Under the pieces are notes generated by a model, which ran no database searches, was not told where the DNA came from, and was given only the letters and a program-made list of their open reading frames with translations. Positions 10,111 through 20,550 of a stretch of DNA of 64,000 nucleotides are shown here, in pieces (within the stretch, counting starts at the first letter, position 1; the number at the start of each line of letters is the position of its first letter). Source of the DNA: Pocillopora verrucosa (Eukaryota; Cnidaria; Anthozoa; Scleractinia; Pocilloporidae); the NCBI RefSeq assembly GCF_036669915.1, contig NC_089322.1, positions 16,298,219 through 16,362,218 on the forward strand, in the 5' to 3' direction. Position numbers and translations under genes: made by a program.

Positions 10111-11243
10111 GAATACAGTGTTTTATATCCGTGTGTACATACCATAGAAAGTTACAACGGCAACACAAGAACCGAAATTAGATGAATTAACTAATTTATT
10201 AACTATTTATACCGACATTTGCTGTATATTCAAACTTTCAAAATGCTGCACAACGACATTCCTCACTTCCGTTTTCCTTTTCCTTATTCCTGATTTTGCT
10301 AAGGAGAAGTTACACCCGAGCTTGTCCGATCTTGTGCAAACGATTTCCGAATATCGTGCTGTACTGTTAAAATGGCCGCCTGGAGAGTACAAGAATGATG
10401 TCTGCCAGAATGCTTCTGAAGACGTGGGCTCCCTTGGGGAAGGAACAAGCGATGGAAGCGTGCGAAGGCGAAGCAAACGGAAAAAGCCCGCATCACTAAG
10501 TGAAGGAGTGAGGTATGGGTACATAACACTTTGAAGTAGGGGTAGTAATGATGGAGAGTAGGGTCACTTGACCTAGAAAAGGAGTGTAGGGTACTAGACA
10601 GAGAGATAAATACTCTGGAAAAAAATTTCAAGGGGGTGATGTGGGTTGAGATCATAGAAATTACAACAACCTCTTGCCTCTTTCGCTTCCTTAGCAGATA
10701 CTATTTTGTCTGTAACTCTTAAGCGGGATCAAGATCATATCCCAGTTTTTTATTATTATATGATTTTGCATGAAGACTATCATCTTTCTTCCAAGGGTCA
10801 AATACACATTTTCCCCAAAGGTGTAGGGGCATCTTCATATCTTAAGTTGGGGGGCCTGTTTCTTGAATTACTGTCCTAGTGACTTAACAGGCCTCAAACC
10901 ATATTTTAAAGTCAATATTTAAAGCCAATAGAGAAGCAGATTCTAACAACCCTAAGCAGTTCATTTTTAATATTTTGTAGATAGTTGTTTTATATAATTT
11001 CATAACTTCTGAAACCCTCATCTTGAATGAAAACAGACAGCTGTACAGGCCTCTTAAGTTACCAGGATCTCCCGAAACAGGTTCCCACTCATTACACCTC
11101 CTTAACATAACCATTTTGTTGTATGTGTTCCTAAAATCAAGTTCCAGTCTGCTACAAGTAAGACCAAGTGTCAAGACCTAATCTGAACGTCCTATTGAAT
11201 GCTGATAGGCCTGTCAAACTTCTAATATTTTTGTAATTTCCAG

Positions 11244-11289
11244 CTCTCCATGTGAAAAGAAGACTAAAGGCAGCATGGAAGAGAAGCAG
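11244..11289 (+). pseudogene. Copy A exon 2 (Lys-rich linker)
   Basis: A 46-bp exon between TTTCCAG and GTAGAT, reading (S)SPCEKKTKGSMEEKQ. Its phase matches the donor at 10513. Confidence 0.6.
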
Positions 11290-11940
11290 GTAGATAAACT
11301 TGGGCTTCTGATTTAATGATTATCAAGTGGCAAATTATTATTTTTTTTATATCATTTTAAAGAAAAGGCAAAGAGAAACTGACTTTTAATCCTTAGCATA
11401 GTTATACACAAATTTGCCCAATATCTTTATCACTAAAAATAAATCTATAGGGTTATGACCCTAAGGACAGGTTATTTTTAGAGATCTTAAACCCAAACCA
11501 TGGTTTTACACATTCAGTGGATCCAAGGCTTTCTCTATAACAGGGTTGTTAATTTTATTAAATTGTCATCTCCATCTACTGTTAGCTTTTGGCCCTCTTG
11601 ACAATGTTCACAAAAACAAATGCTCAGATGAAAGTTCCAGCTAAATTGAAGATTATTTAGGATGAGGTCTTGTGAAATAATGGCTAAACTTTGTTTAAAT
11701 AATCAGATCAAGAAAGCAGCTTCTATAGATAAGTTTTAGTACTGTGTATTCTAATATTTACTGGGTAGCATATGGACATTATTAAGTTACAGACTAATAA
11801 TCACTTCTGAAAATCCAAGAGTTAAAAGAGATGAATTTTACATTTTATCAGGATTATCAATTTCTCAGGGTATCATTCAGTGTAGTACACTGTGTTCTTT
11901 GGCATGTATCAAAACCATTAATATTATTTTCCAATCCCAG

Positions 11941-11995
11941 GTTTTTGAAGTTGATCAAAAAGCTGATCCACAGGAAGAAGTAAACATCAGTGAAG
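11941..11995 (+). pseudogene. Copy A exon 3
   Basis: A 55-bp exon between TCCCAG and GTACAT, reading VFEVDQKADPQEEVNISE. An acidic linker between FHA and RING. Confidence 0.6.
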
Positions 11996-12478
11996 GTACA
12001 TTTAACTCCAAGAAGTGAATTAAACTGAACTTTATCTTATGTAATGTTACAAATGTAGGATGCAACTCTCCACTGAAGGCATCTGTCTATTGAAGGGATG
12101 TGAAGAAAAAAGCCCTTAATGCCACTTTTGATAAAAAAAGAGTAAATAAAGTCTGTTTGCAAGCAAAGTGACCCAACTAGTGGGAGATTATTCTGGCTTC
12201 CTTAGCATGAAGCAACTAGGAGTTTCACCACTCCCCCCCTAGATGGGATATCAGCTCATCACAAGGTTACCCCCCCCAGCATTTCATCAGGCTTCCCTGA
12301 AAATTATCTGTTACCCAGTTATACTCCTCTTACTTCCGATGTAATGCTACATGACTTTGTATATTCTCCATCAAAATTGCAAGTATTCCTCCAACTGAAG
12401 TCTGGGAGAAAATTATTATCAATTGCATTAATGGTTACATAGCCAGGGCTCATGTTAAATTTTTACTTCATTTAATAG

Positions 12479-12617
12479 ATGAAAGCAGATCAAAGAAGTG
12501 CTTGAAAGATTTAAATGAGGAGCTACTTTGTTGTATCTGTCGTGAACTGATAGTATTGGCGCACACTTTGCCTTGCTCACACACTTTCTGTTTTGGTTGT
12601 ATCAGGGACTGGCTTTG
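12479..12617 (+). pseudogene. Copy A RING exon (first six zinc ligands)
   Basis: Reads LLCCICRELIVLAHTLPC, then SHTFCFGCIRDWL, between AATAG and GTAAGA. C-x2-C, C-x-H-x2-C-x2-C are intact. The last pair comes from exon 5. Confidence 0.75.
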
Positions 12618-12679
12618 GTAAGACATATCACAGAGCATTTTTTTAGTTCTAAAGTCATCTTAAACCCGTAACCTTTTAA

Positions 12680-12874
12680 CCCCTAAGGGTGATTAGCATC
12701 TAATTTCTCCTTACAATATCACCCTTAAATCACACATTAAAGTTGTGAGAATAAAAGAAACAATCAGCAACTTAAGAAGTCCTTGATTGTGAAACAAATT
12801 CTCCTTGTCAGCACCTTTGGGAATGTATAGAGAACAGTATGGAGAATATACATACTGATGTTTGGGTGTAAAGG
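12680..12874. mobile_element. piggyBac-type MITE in copy A intron 4
   Basis: TTAA then CCCCTAAGGGTGATTAGCATC at the left, GGTGTAAAGG then TTTAA at the right. The same family as 14309, in the same place in B and C, so inserted before the duplication. Confidence 0.65.
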
Positions 12875-13222
12875 TTTAAGGTAAATCTGTTTGGTCATGT
12901 GAAATAATTTGACTGCACATTATTCAACCACACACAATAGTAGAATGTTTTGATTCAGAAATAACAAAATAGTCATAGGTCAAACAGAGTCATTATTTCA
13001 TAAAAACTTGTGTAATCTTGAATTGCAAAGGCATAATGTGTGGACTCTATCCTATTGGTTCTTAAATCGAGCTTCTAACCAATAACATTTGAGAATTTTA
13101 TTTCAGTTTGATTTACTAATGTGATTGTATTGATTGATTAATAATTGAAAGAGTGCTAAGAATAAAATGACATGTTAATGAAGCAAAAAGTATTAAAGTT
13201 ATTTTTCTCATTTTCTACTTAG

Positions 13223-13286
13223 TCATTCAAAAGACTGTCCAAACTGTAGAGCAAAGGCTCAACTCAAGTCTGCTGTACCAGTGAAG
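13223..13286 (+). pseudogene. Copy A exon 5 (last RING pair)
   Basis: Reads (C)HSKDCPNCRAKAQLKSAV; D-C-P-N-C is the final C-x2-C. Flanked by ACTTAG and GTGAGT. Confidence 0.7.
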
Positions 13287-13296
13287 GTGAGTGAAT

Positions 13297-13500
13297 CCTT
13301 TACACCCTAACATCAGTATGCATATTCTCCATACTGTTTGCTCTACATTTCCTAAAGTGCTGACAAGGAGAAATTGTTGAACAATCAAGAGCTTCTTTAG
13401 TCAGTGATTATTTCCTGTATTTTCATGACCTTAATGTGTGATTCAGGGATGATATTGTAAGGAGAAATTAGATGCTTGTTACTCTTAGGGTTCTAAGGGT
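13297..13500. mobile_element. piggyBac-type MITE in copy A intron 5
   Basis: Starts CCTTTACACCCTAACATC and ends TTCTAAGGG; an opposite-orientation member of the 12680 family. Ends partly decayed. Confidence 0.5.
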
Positions 13501-14308
13501 TATCAGTTGAAGGGGTGATTAGAAAAGAGCCTTAAGGTTATTTTTTATGGAACACCAACTTCTTTCTTTTTTGCAACGTAATACAGAACAATGTGGAAGG
13601 AGAATCTTGTAGTTCATCACAAGTCATTTAAGGCTTTTTTTTCTCTCCACTTCTTCAATTTTGCTTGTGCAGTTAGTGAAAGTTAAGGTGAATTGTATTC
13701 TATAAGACATTCTCATGTTATTTAAGGGTCATGTTTTGTCAGATTGTAGCATCGTAGAATAGGGGTGGATTTTAAACACTGTACTTGAGATGCATTTCCT
13801 TGTCTGTCGAGACCAGTCTCTGTCTGGTCTAGATGCATTCTCTGCAAGTTTAACATGCATATTTTGTGGCTCAGTTAATATCCACCAATATTTACCAACA
13901 CTTTGGTGAATAATTGTTTTGATATATACCATACAGAAACCAAAAAAAATTAGTTCATTTCTGTCAATATGACGAAAAATGGTTGAAATTAATTTTGTCT
14001 CTTCACCTGCTTGGCAGTGAATAGTACTTGCTGATCTCTTCTGAACAAAGGAATCAGTGTACATGAAAAGCACTATTCACCTCTGTGATATTTTCTGACA
14101 AGTGATGTTTGCATGTGTAAGATTCTTTGTGAACTGCTGTGTACAAAAGATTAAAAAAGCAAAATCAGTATTGCTTTTTCATGTCATTTCACTTTTGTTT
14201 ATAGAAAATTGCATGTAATATTTTTTTTGTCAATTCTCTGAAACATATCAGATATTTTTGTCTTCAAGATTGTTCTTGTTTGTTTGTTTTTAATTTTTAG
14301 CTGCTTAA

Positions 14309-14512
14309 CCCTTTCACTCCCAAGATCTAATTAGTAATTCTCCTTACTATACGCCATACAATTCTTATGATGTTAGTTCAGAGAATTTGGTATTGGATCA
14401 ACTAATAATCCCATGATTGACATTCTTCTCTATTCTTGTCACTTCCCTGCTTGATATTGTATTGATATTGTAAGGAGAAATTCTGTCTTGGTCACTTGTG
14501 GGAGTGAAAGGG
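14309..14512. mobile_element. 204-bp piggyBac-type MITE in copy A intron 6
   Basis: Flanked by TTAA (14305-14308 and 14513-14516), with inverted ends CCCTTTCACTCCC and GGGAGTGAAAGGG. TTAA target plus CCC ends are the piggyBac signature. Same length as the element at 54957. Confidence 0.8.
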
Positions 14513-14753
14513 TTAAGCCTCCTACATGTGACTGGTAGTGTGTTAAATAGCTTTTTGTGATGCTTTCAGTGCTACTGACTCCCACAGAAAAAGAGCAGCA
14601 TCCCCATCTGTACCCACACCCCATACTCATGACCCCCTCTAAGGACTGCACCTGAAGAGGCTGCTCCCAAGGTAAGTCTGGACAAGCTGTGAATTCATCA
14701 AATAGGAAATTATAAGATTAAATAAGAAGATTAAATATGAGATGGCAGCTTAA

Positions 14754-14956
14754 CCTGTTCTCTTAAGAGTGATTAGCATCTAATTTCTCCTTTCAATATC
14801 ACCCCTGAATCAAACATTAAGGTCATGAGAAAGTAGGAAATGATCACAAACTAAAAAACCCTCTTGATTGTTAATCAAATTCTCCTTGTCAGCACCTAAG
14901 GAAATATGTAGAGAACAGTAGGGAGAATATGTATGCTAATGTCAGGGAGTGAGGGG
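14754..14956. mobile_element. piggyBac-type MITE in copy A intron 7
   Basis: Begins after TTAA with CCTGTTCTCTTAAGAG, shares the internal CATCTAATTTCTCC motif with the others, and ends GGAGTGAGGGG with a decayed right target. Confidence 0.6.
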
Positions 14957-15456
14957 TAAATGTCTAGAGCTCTGAGTTAAAGACTTGGACATGTTGCTGT
15001 GTTCTTGGGTGATACACTTTACTTTCACAGCACCCCTCTCCACCCAGGATTATAAATGGGTACTGCTGTCAAGGAAACCTGACAAAATGTGGGAGGGGGG
15101 GGGACTTCCAATGGACTGACATCCAATCTGGGGAGGGGGGGAGGTGTAAAACCAAAACCTAAAAATCTCCTGGACCAACCAGATGAAAAGAAAATAACAT
15201 GAGCAGCTAATGAGAACTAACAGTGAAAACAAACAAACTGACTGAGGAGTGAGAAAACATGAGTTATCAGGCCACACCTGATTGGAGTTTTGAGTCTGAT
15301 TGGTCCAGAAAGTGACGTAAATTTTCTTGACCAATCACAGAGTGAAGTGAATTAAAACCAAAACAATCTTGTATCACCTTTACATTCAATTCATTATTGC
15401 TTGAAAATGCTGAATATGTTTAAAAAGGTTCTTAATTAATTTGTTTGATTTTACAG

Positions 15457-15544
15457 GTCAGGGCTGCAGCAGAGCCCAGAAATCTTGCTATTATGAACCC
15501 AGAAGTGGTGGAAGTTGGGCCTGGCATGTTTTCAATTCCCTCAG
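15457..15544 (+). pseudogene. Copy A exon 8, frameshifted
   Basis: Reads VRAAAEPRNLAIMNPEVVEV then GPGMFSIPS. One extra C (CCCTCAG against CCTCAG at 1520) moves it out of phase with the next exon. Confidence 0.6.
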
Positions 15545-15664
15545 GTACCCTTTTAACACTTGTTCCTCTGGGGCTGGTCATCATTTATTGTGGGGGGAGG
15601 GGTTGGGGGTGAGGGCAAAGGGAGGGATGGAGGATTTTGGTTGTGTTACCTGATCTCTCCATAA

Positions 15665-16461
15665 GGCTTTGCTATATTTTTTGATCCCTCTTCTCATAAG
15701 CAGTCAATTGTTCTATAGTCCCCTTAATCATCATCAGCAGTCCATTGCAGGTGATGTTGACTAAGAAACAGTTAAGTGCTGCAGGCACATTGATGCACTG
15801 CAAGTCCAGCGTGTGAGCAGCACAATCTACTGCAATGGTTGCATTTAAGACTATCAGTTGTTGGTGTGTGCCTCCTTTCGTGAGCTGCTTGATACTCCAT
15901 TTGTGACAGCTGATTCCCCTCCACTATATCCAACCCCATCAATAAATAATGACTGTCACCTTGATAAGATTTTTCAATGATTTTTACTTTCCCAAACTTA
16001 ATCTCACTGGATGCACTGCTTTTATTAGTTTCTGTTTAAGGAGATAATAGTATAGCACCTACCTAACTTAGTTGCTTTTGCAGGAATTGCATTTGAAATG
16101 TATTGAGAAACTGTCTTTAGACTGAGGGGTATTTTGAATGCATCAAGTTGGCATTGCTATTGAGGTATTTTATGCATGCAGGAGTTTTCATGAACAAGTT
16201 CCTTTAAGTATTATGAAAATGTAAATTGAAAGAATGAATTACTGATATTATAGGATACTTTTCACTGTACTCATGAACTGAGTACAGTTCTCCTTTAGGT
16301 TCAGATAGTGTTGACCATTGTTAAAGTGATATCTTGCTGAATGCATTGTGGATGGAGATGCATTAGCTTACGCTTAAACTCAATGATATTTGAATTTTTT
16401 CATGACATTTTTTATTGTTAGGGAGAGATTGTCATATTCATTGAGCCCCTTTTTCTTGCAG
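15665..16461. other. Copy A intron 8 with the coiled-coil exon deleted
   Basis: Bases 15675-15740 are one single unit of the sequence that is a minisatellite in copy C. At about 16353 the sequence jumps from spacer directly into the terminal-exon flank, skipping the coiled-coil exon. Confidence 0.5.
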
Positions 16462-16587
16462 ACAGTTTCAATTTTGGAACAAAGGCTGACGATGACTGAG
16501 AATAAACTACGAGAAAGCCTGGATAACCAACAGAAAATAACCCTACAGATCAGACCTGACGAGTGGCGCAATACTGTGTCAGTATAA
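16462..16587 (+). pseudogene. Copy A terminal coiled-coil exon
   Basis: The best-preserved last exon: 41 codons from TVSILEQRLTMTENKL to RPDEWRNTVSV and TAA, after CTTGCAG. Leucine spacing suits a coiled coil continuing from the upstream exon (QLDVLTQ). Upstream frames are broken, so it is part of a pseudogene. Confidence 0.6.
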
Positions 16588-16639
16588 AGCGACTTAATCA
16601 TTAGTGAAGACTAGCCCCTGTATGGTAATATTGTAAAAT

Positions 16640-17230
16640 ATGAGAGAAATTTTCAACAAGTATCGAAAATAGTCATGGGCATTGGTTTAGCTTGACTATA
16701 GTCTGTTATTGGTTTAGAAAGCCTATGCCGCCCTCCCGACCAATCGGGCACGAGCCTAATCAAGATCGAGTGTAGAGTAGGGCCATTCGCATATTTCCAG
16801 CTCTTCAGTCTCTTTGCCAGTTTTTTTCTTTGAGTTATCTTTGGCATTTTGTTATATTTCCTTTGTTAGAGCAGTTTCCAATTGAGTATCAAAAGTGATG
16901 CTGGATTGCTTTGGTTTTGCTTTACTTTGTTGTGTGATTGGTCCAGAAAACTCGCGTCACAATCTTAACCAATCAAATGTAAAACTAAAACCAATGATTA
17001 CATGGTCACTCGCGTTTTCCCGCGCTTTAAGGAGGTTGCCTGTTTCTACTCTGTGTTCTCATTGGCTAATAATCACGATAACCTTTTTTTCTGATTGGCA
17101 GTTGTCATCACTTTGGATTTGTTTTTTCGATACTCAATTGAAAAGAGCTCGATGATTGGCAGTTGTGATCACTTTGGATTGGGTTGTAGGACACTCAGTT
17201 GAAATGCGCTTTTTGAGAATACAGTGGTTT
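16640..17230. promoter_or_regulatory. CCAAT/ATTGG box cluster 2
   Basis: About eight CCAAT or ATTGG motifs, colinear with the cluster at 9540. Confidence 0.35.
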
Positions 17231-17580
17231 ATATCTATGTGTAAATATCATAAAAAGTTACTAAAGCAATATCAGAACTACAAGGAGGTAAATAAACTAT
17301 TTATACCAACCTTTGCTGTATGTTTGGAATGAAAACTTGTTTTACATTTAGTCAGAGGTTGGAGTAGCTTTTTTGTGAGCTGATTTTATGTGCTGGTGTT
17401 CTCTACATTCGATGTTCTTTTGTGTTTTAAATTGTTTTAAGTTCAAATACGTATTCAGTAACTATAGATCTAGACTAAACAGAACATTATATGTCCGCTG
17501 GTGGATGCAAGTCAATAATATTTCTCACGAGTGAGAGATATTGTCGACACTCGAGGATAAATTTGTATCAACCCGCGGCT

Positions 17581-18470
17581 AAATGATACAAAGCGACTGT
17601 GATACAAAGAAAGCAGCATTAAAAAGTTTTATTCCACCATTGTCATGCTTCCTTACCAGTTACTGGCTTAATGTAACAAACCTGCCCTCAGTGTAGAAAG
17701 GGCTTATCTAGAGTTGTGACGTATAGGTTTTACATCAAACTGAATGATTCTGCAAAGTAAATGATTCTGAATGAGGTGGGTTCCGTTAGGGAAGGAACAA
17801 GCGATGAAAGCTAGTATCACCAAGTGAAGTACTAAGGTATGGGTACATGACATAGAGATAAGGGCAGTAAAGATGGAGATAGTGCTATTGGACTCAGAAA
17901 AAGGAGTGCAGGGTGCTAGACAGTGAGGTCAGTACTCGGGAAAAATTTTTTAAGGGGGTCGTGTGGGTTTGGATCACATTCTTAGCGGATACTTATTTGG
18001 CTCTAAGTCCTAAGCAGGACCAGGAACAAACCCCAGTTTTTCATTACTGATTTTGCATCAAGACTATCATCTTTCTGCCAAGGGTCCAAAAGAAATCTTC
18101 GCCAAAGTTGTGGGGCCATCTTCATATATTAAATTCAGGTGCTTGTTTCTTAAAAGTACCGGTAACTTAACGGGCCACAAAACCTGTTTTATAGTTAATA
18201 TTTAAAGGATAGAGAAGCGGGTTTGGATACCCTGACCAGTCCATTTGTAATGTTTTGCTGATAGCCGGTTAAACTGTATAATTTTCAAACTTCTTTATAG
18301 CCCATCTTGATCAAGTACCAGACTGCAACAATCGAGACCGAGTGTCAAAGACTTTATTAAACTTCCTACTGAATGCTGATAGACCTGTCAATCTTGTGAT
18401 ATTTTTCAAATTTTTAGTTCACCCAGAAGTGGTGGAAGTTGCGTCAGTAATGTTTTTATGCCCCCCCCTC
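17581..18470 (+). pseudogene. R-type FHA-RING relic in front of TRIM2
   Basis: FHA-exon tail homology at 17750-17815 (GGGAAGGAACAAGCGATG), intron 1 homology to 18410 and an exon 8 scrap (CACCCAGAAGTGGTGGAAGTTG) at 18421-18445. No frame survives. Confidence 0.6.
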
Positions 18471-20470
18471 CCCATCGATTAATAACAACTGCTCCCTTAG
18501 TCAGATTGATTTCCCCTTTCCCAAACTTAACCTCTTTGAATGCGCTGCTTCTGTTACTTTCCGTTTAAGGAGGTAAAAGTGTAGCGTTTACCTTTCAGCC
18601 TTCCTTAGTTTGTTATCGGAGCTTAGTTAAGTGGGCGACTCCTCCATCTCTTGTCCCTCTTTTTTGACCCATTATTCCCATTAATTTTTTTCTTCACTGA
18701 TATTTTTCGACTCGCTGGACGGACTTTGCCGAAAATGAGGGACTGCCCGTAGTCTAGTGCTGTTATCGCCGGTTACACTAAATAAAATGCTGTAGTTTGG
18801 TGTGAAATGTTCATAAAGATTTGAACTAGTTTAAGTTCTCTGAACTCAAATATAAAAGAACATAAACCAATGTTAAAAAAAAAAGTTAATCGTTAACACA
18901 GTGACCGAACACAAATCAACGTGATATTCGTTGCGTTTTGTTTACCTTTTTCGTCACGAGACAAAATCATTTTCCAGATTTTAGCCATTTAAAATGTTTA
19001 GAGTATCAATCGATGTATTCTAAAAGCTCTGTCCTACTATCTTTTTTTTTTAAAATGGTTCAAATCTAAGATTTATAAAGCAACCAGTATAAAACGGTCG
19101 GCGTTTGCTCGACAGATAATTTGCACAATTTACTGTCACGCTAGCAAAATCACCAAAAGTTTGAAGTCCCTACGGCGGAGGAAATTAGGAAGGAACATGC
19201 AAGATGTTTTTGTATTTCTATGCTTTCGAACCTCTTACTAATGGAATCAGCCGGAGTTTTTAATGGTCTGATCTGCACTTGAGAAATATCACCCAAGTAA
19301 GAAAGAGTACCTTTAACCAATTTCAGAAAGCTTTCTAACAGGTGCTTTAAATAAATTATGGCGAACCTCTGAATAAACACCTATCAAAATTGAAATCCTT
19401 TCCCAACCCTTTAGATATCACACAAGTTAGGAATACAAACGATTTCTTGCAGCATGCAGTGTGTTACGAGGAGCAAGCTTGTCACCTATTAAAATTTTCG
19501 ATGTCGCAAGAGGTCAAAAAGAGGAATTCTATAGCATTGAATATTGAGATGTCTCAATTATTTTTTAAGGTATTTCCAGAAACCAATGTGGTTTTATTTA
19601 CTTACTTAAAAAGATAGTAAATGGGCAAGGTTTGAGGCAAAACTCTTTTCCGATGCAAAATGCCCTGGACCGCTGTTACAGAGACTGCCACTTATTGAAA
19701 ATAGTGTGGCAGAGGAGAATCGCAACCGAGCGTTTTTTTTTCCCTTAATTCAACTTTCACCTAAATTTACTTGACACAATAACTGCAACTATTGGTTGTC
19801 TATATGACCAACTGTGCACCTACCCCTCCCCTTACCCAACATTAACCCCAACTTGTTATTAGTTGAGTGTTTTTGGGTTAGGGGAAGGGTAAGGGCGCAA
19901 TTCCTTTAACATTGATCTTGGTCCACGAGCCGCACCAAATGCGACACGCAAACGAATCAAAATAGGTTACAACCTTTAGAAAGCTAGTTTCCCTTAATAT
20001 AGGAAAGCAGATTTTACCTTTTCATTAGTCTCTCGTCACAGCACATGAAAACCAAACATCCGTTAATTGTTTCTCTCACGCTTCCTTAGAAACATTGAAA
20101 TCCAGAGCTGAAGCTATTAAATGCCGCTCTAGAGAACACAAGATCTCTTCTGAAGAGATCCGATTCGCTTCTTTTCATAGAATCCTGGTTATTTCTCGTG
20201 TGGTGTCAAAGACGTTTCTCGGAATCCCGAACTCACTAAACGGTGGTAAATGTAGCGATGATAAAATGAGGTAGATGGTTTATTTCCAAACCTTCGTAGC
20301 ATGTTGTTTTTCATGATACAGCGGGTAGAGCGACATATTCCGTTACGCTATGAAATCGATTTCACTACGCAGTGGCAGAGAAAGCAGACAATAGGTGGAT
20401 AAAATTCCAATGTAAAACTGTCAATCTCTGCGCAAAGATCACGCGATCCTACAGAGATCTGATTCGCTGC
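18471..20470. other. TRIM2 upstream flank
   Basis: Colinear with the TRIM1 flank at 18480-19330. It lacks the THAP relic and has unique DNA at about 19340-19900 with no supportable gene. The duplicated promoter block follows at 20110-20520. Confidence 0.45.
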
Positions 20471-20478
20471 TTTAAATA
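20471..20478 (+). promoter_or_regulatory. TATA-like box of TRIM2
   Basis: TTTAAATA, 80 bp before the ATG, as in the other copies. Confidence 0.5.
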
Positions 20479-20550
20479 GAATGCTAATACAAGTTCAGTT
20501 TCTCGGAATCTCAAACAAAACAGGGCTTTTTTTTTTCTCAGCAATTCGTG

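Larger units (their letters stand above)
10372..16587 (+). pseudogene. FHA-RING-coiled-coil E3 ligase (RNF8/CHFR-like), copy A, FHA deleted
   Basis: Exon remnants in order: FHA-exon tail to 10512; exon 2, 11244-11289; exon 3, 11941-11995; RING exon 4, 12479-12617; exon 5, 13223-13286; exon 7, 14570-14671; exon 8, 15457-15544; terminal exon 16462-16587. Splice sites and phases agree from the FHA exon to exon 5. The FHA domain is deleted: GGAGAGTAC joins straight to the VCQN segment, losing roughly 430 bp found in copies B and C. Exon 6 is absent (junction near 13862), exon 7 has no open frame, exon 8 has one extra C before its donor, and the coiled-coil exon is missing. The RING ligands are intact. 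The intact gene would be an FHA (phospho-Thr reader) plus RING ligase, as in RNF8 or CHFR of the DNA-damage and mitotic checkpoint pathways. This copy looks dead unless a short RING form is expressed. Confidence 0.75.

Noticed and set aside
14570-14671. Calling exon 7 of the FHA-RING gene as coding
   Set aside because: No single frame is open in A, B or C; at least one frame break seems shared by all three.
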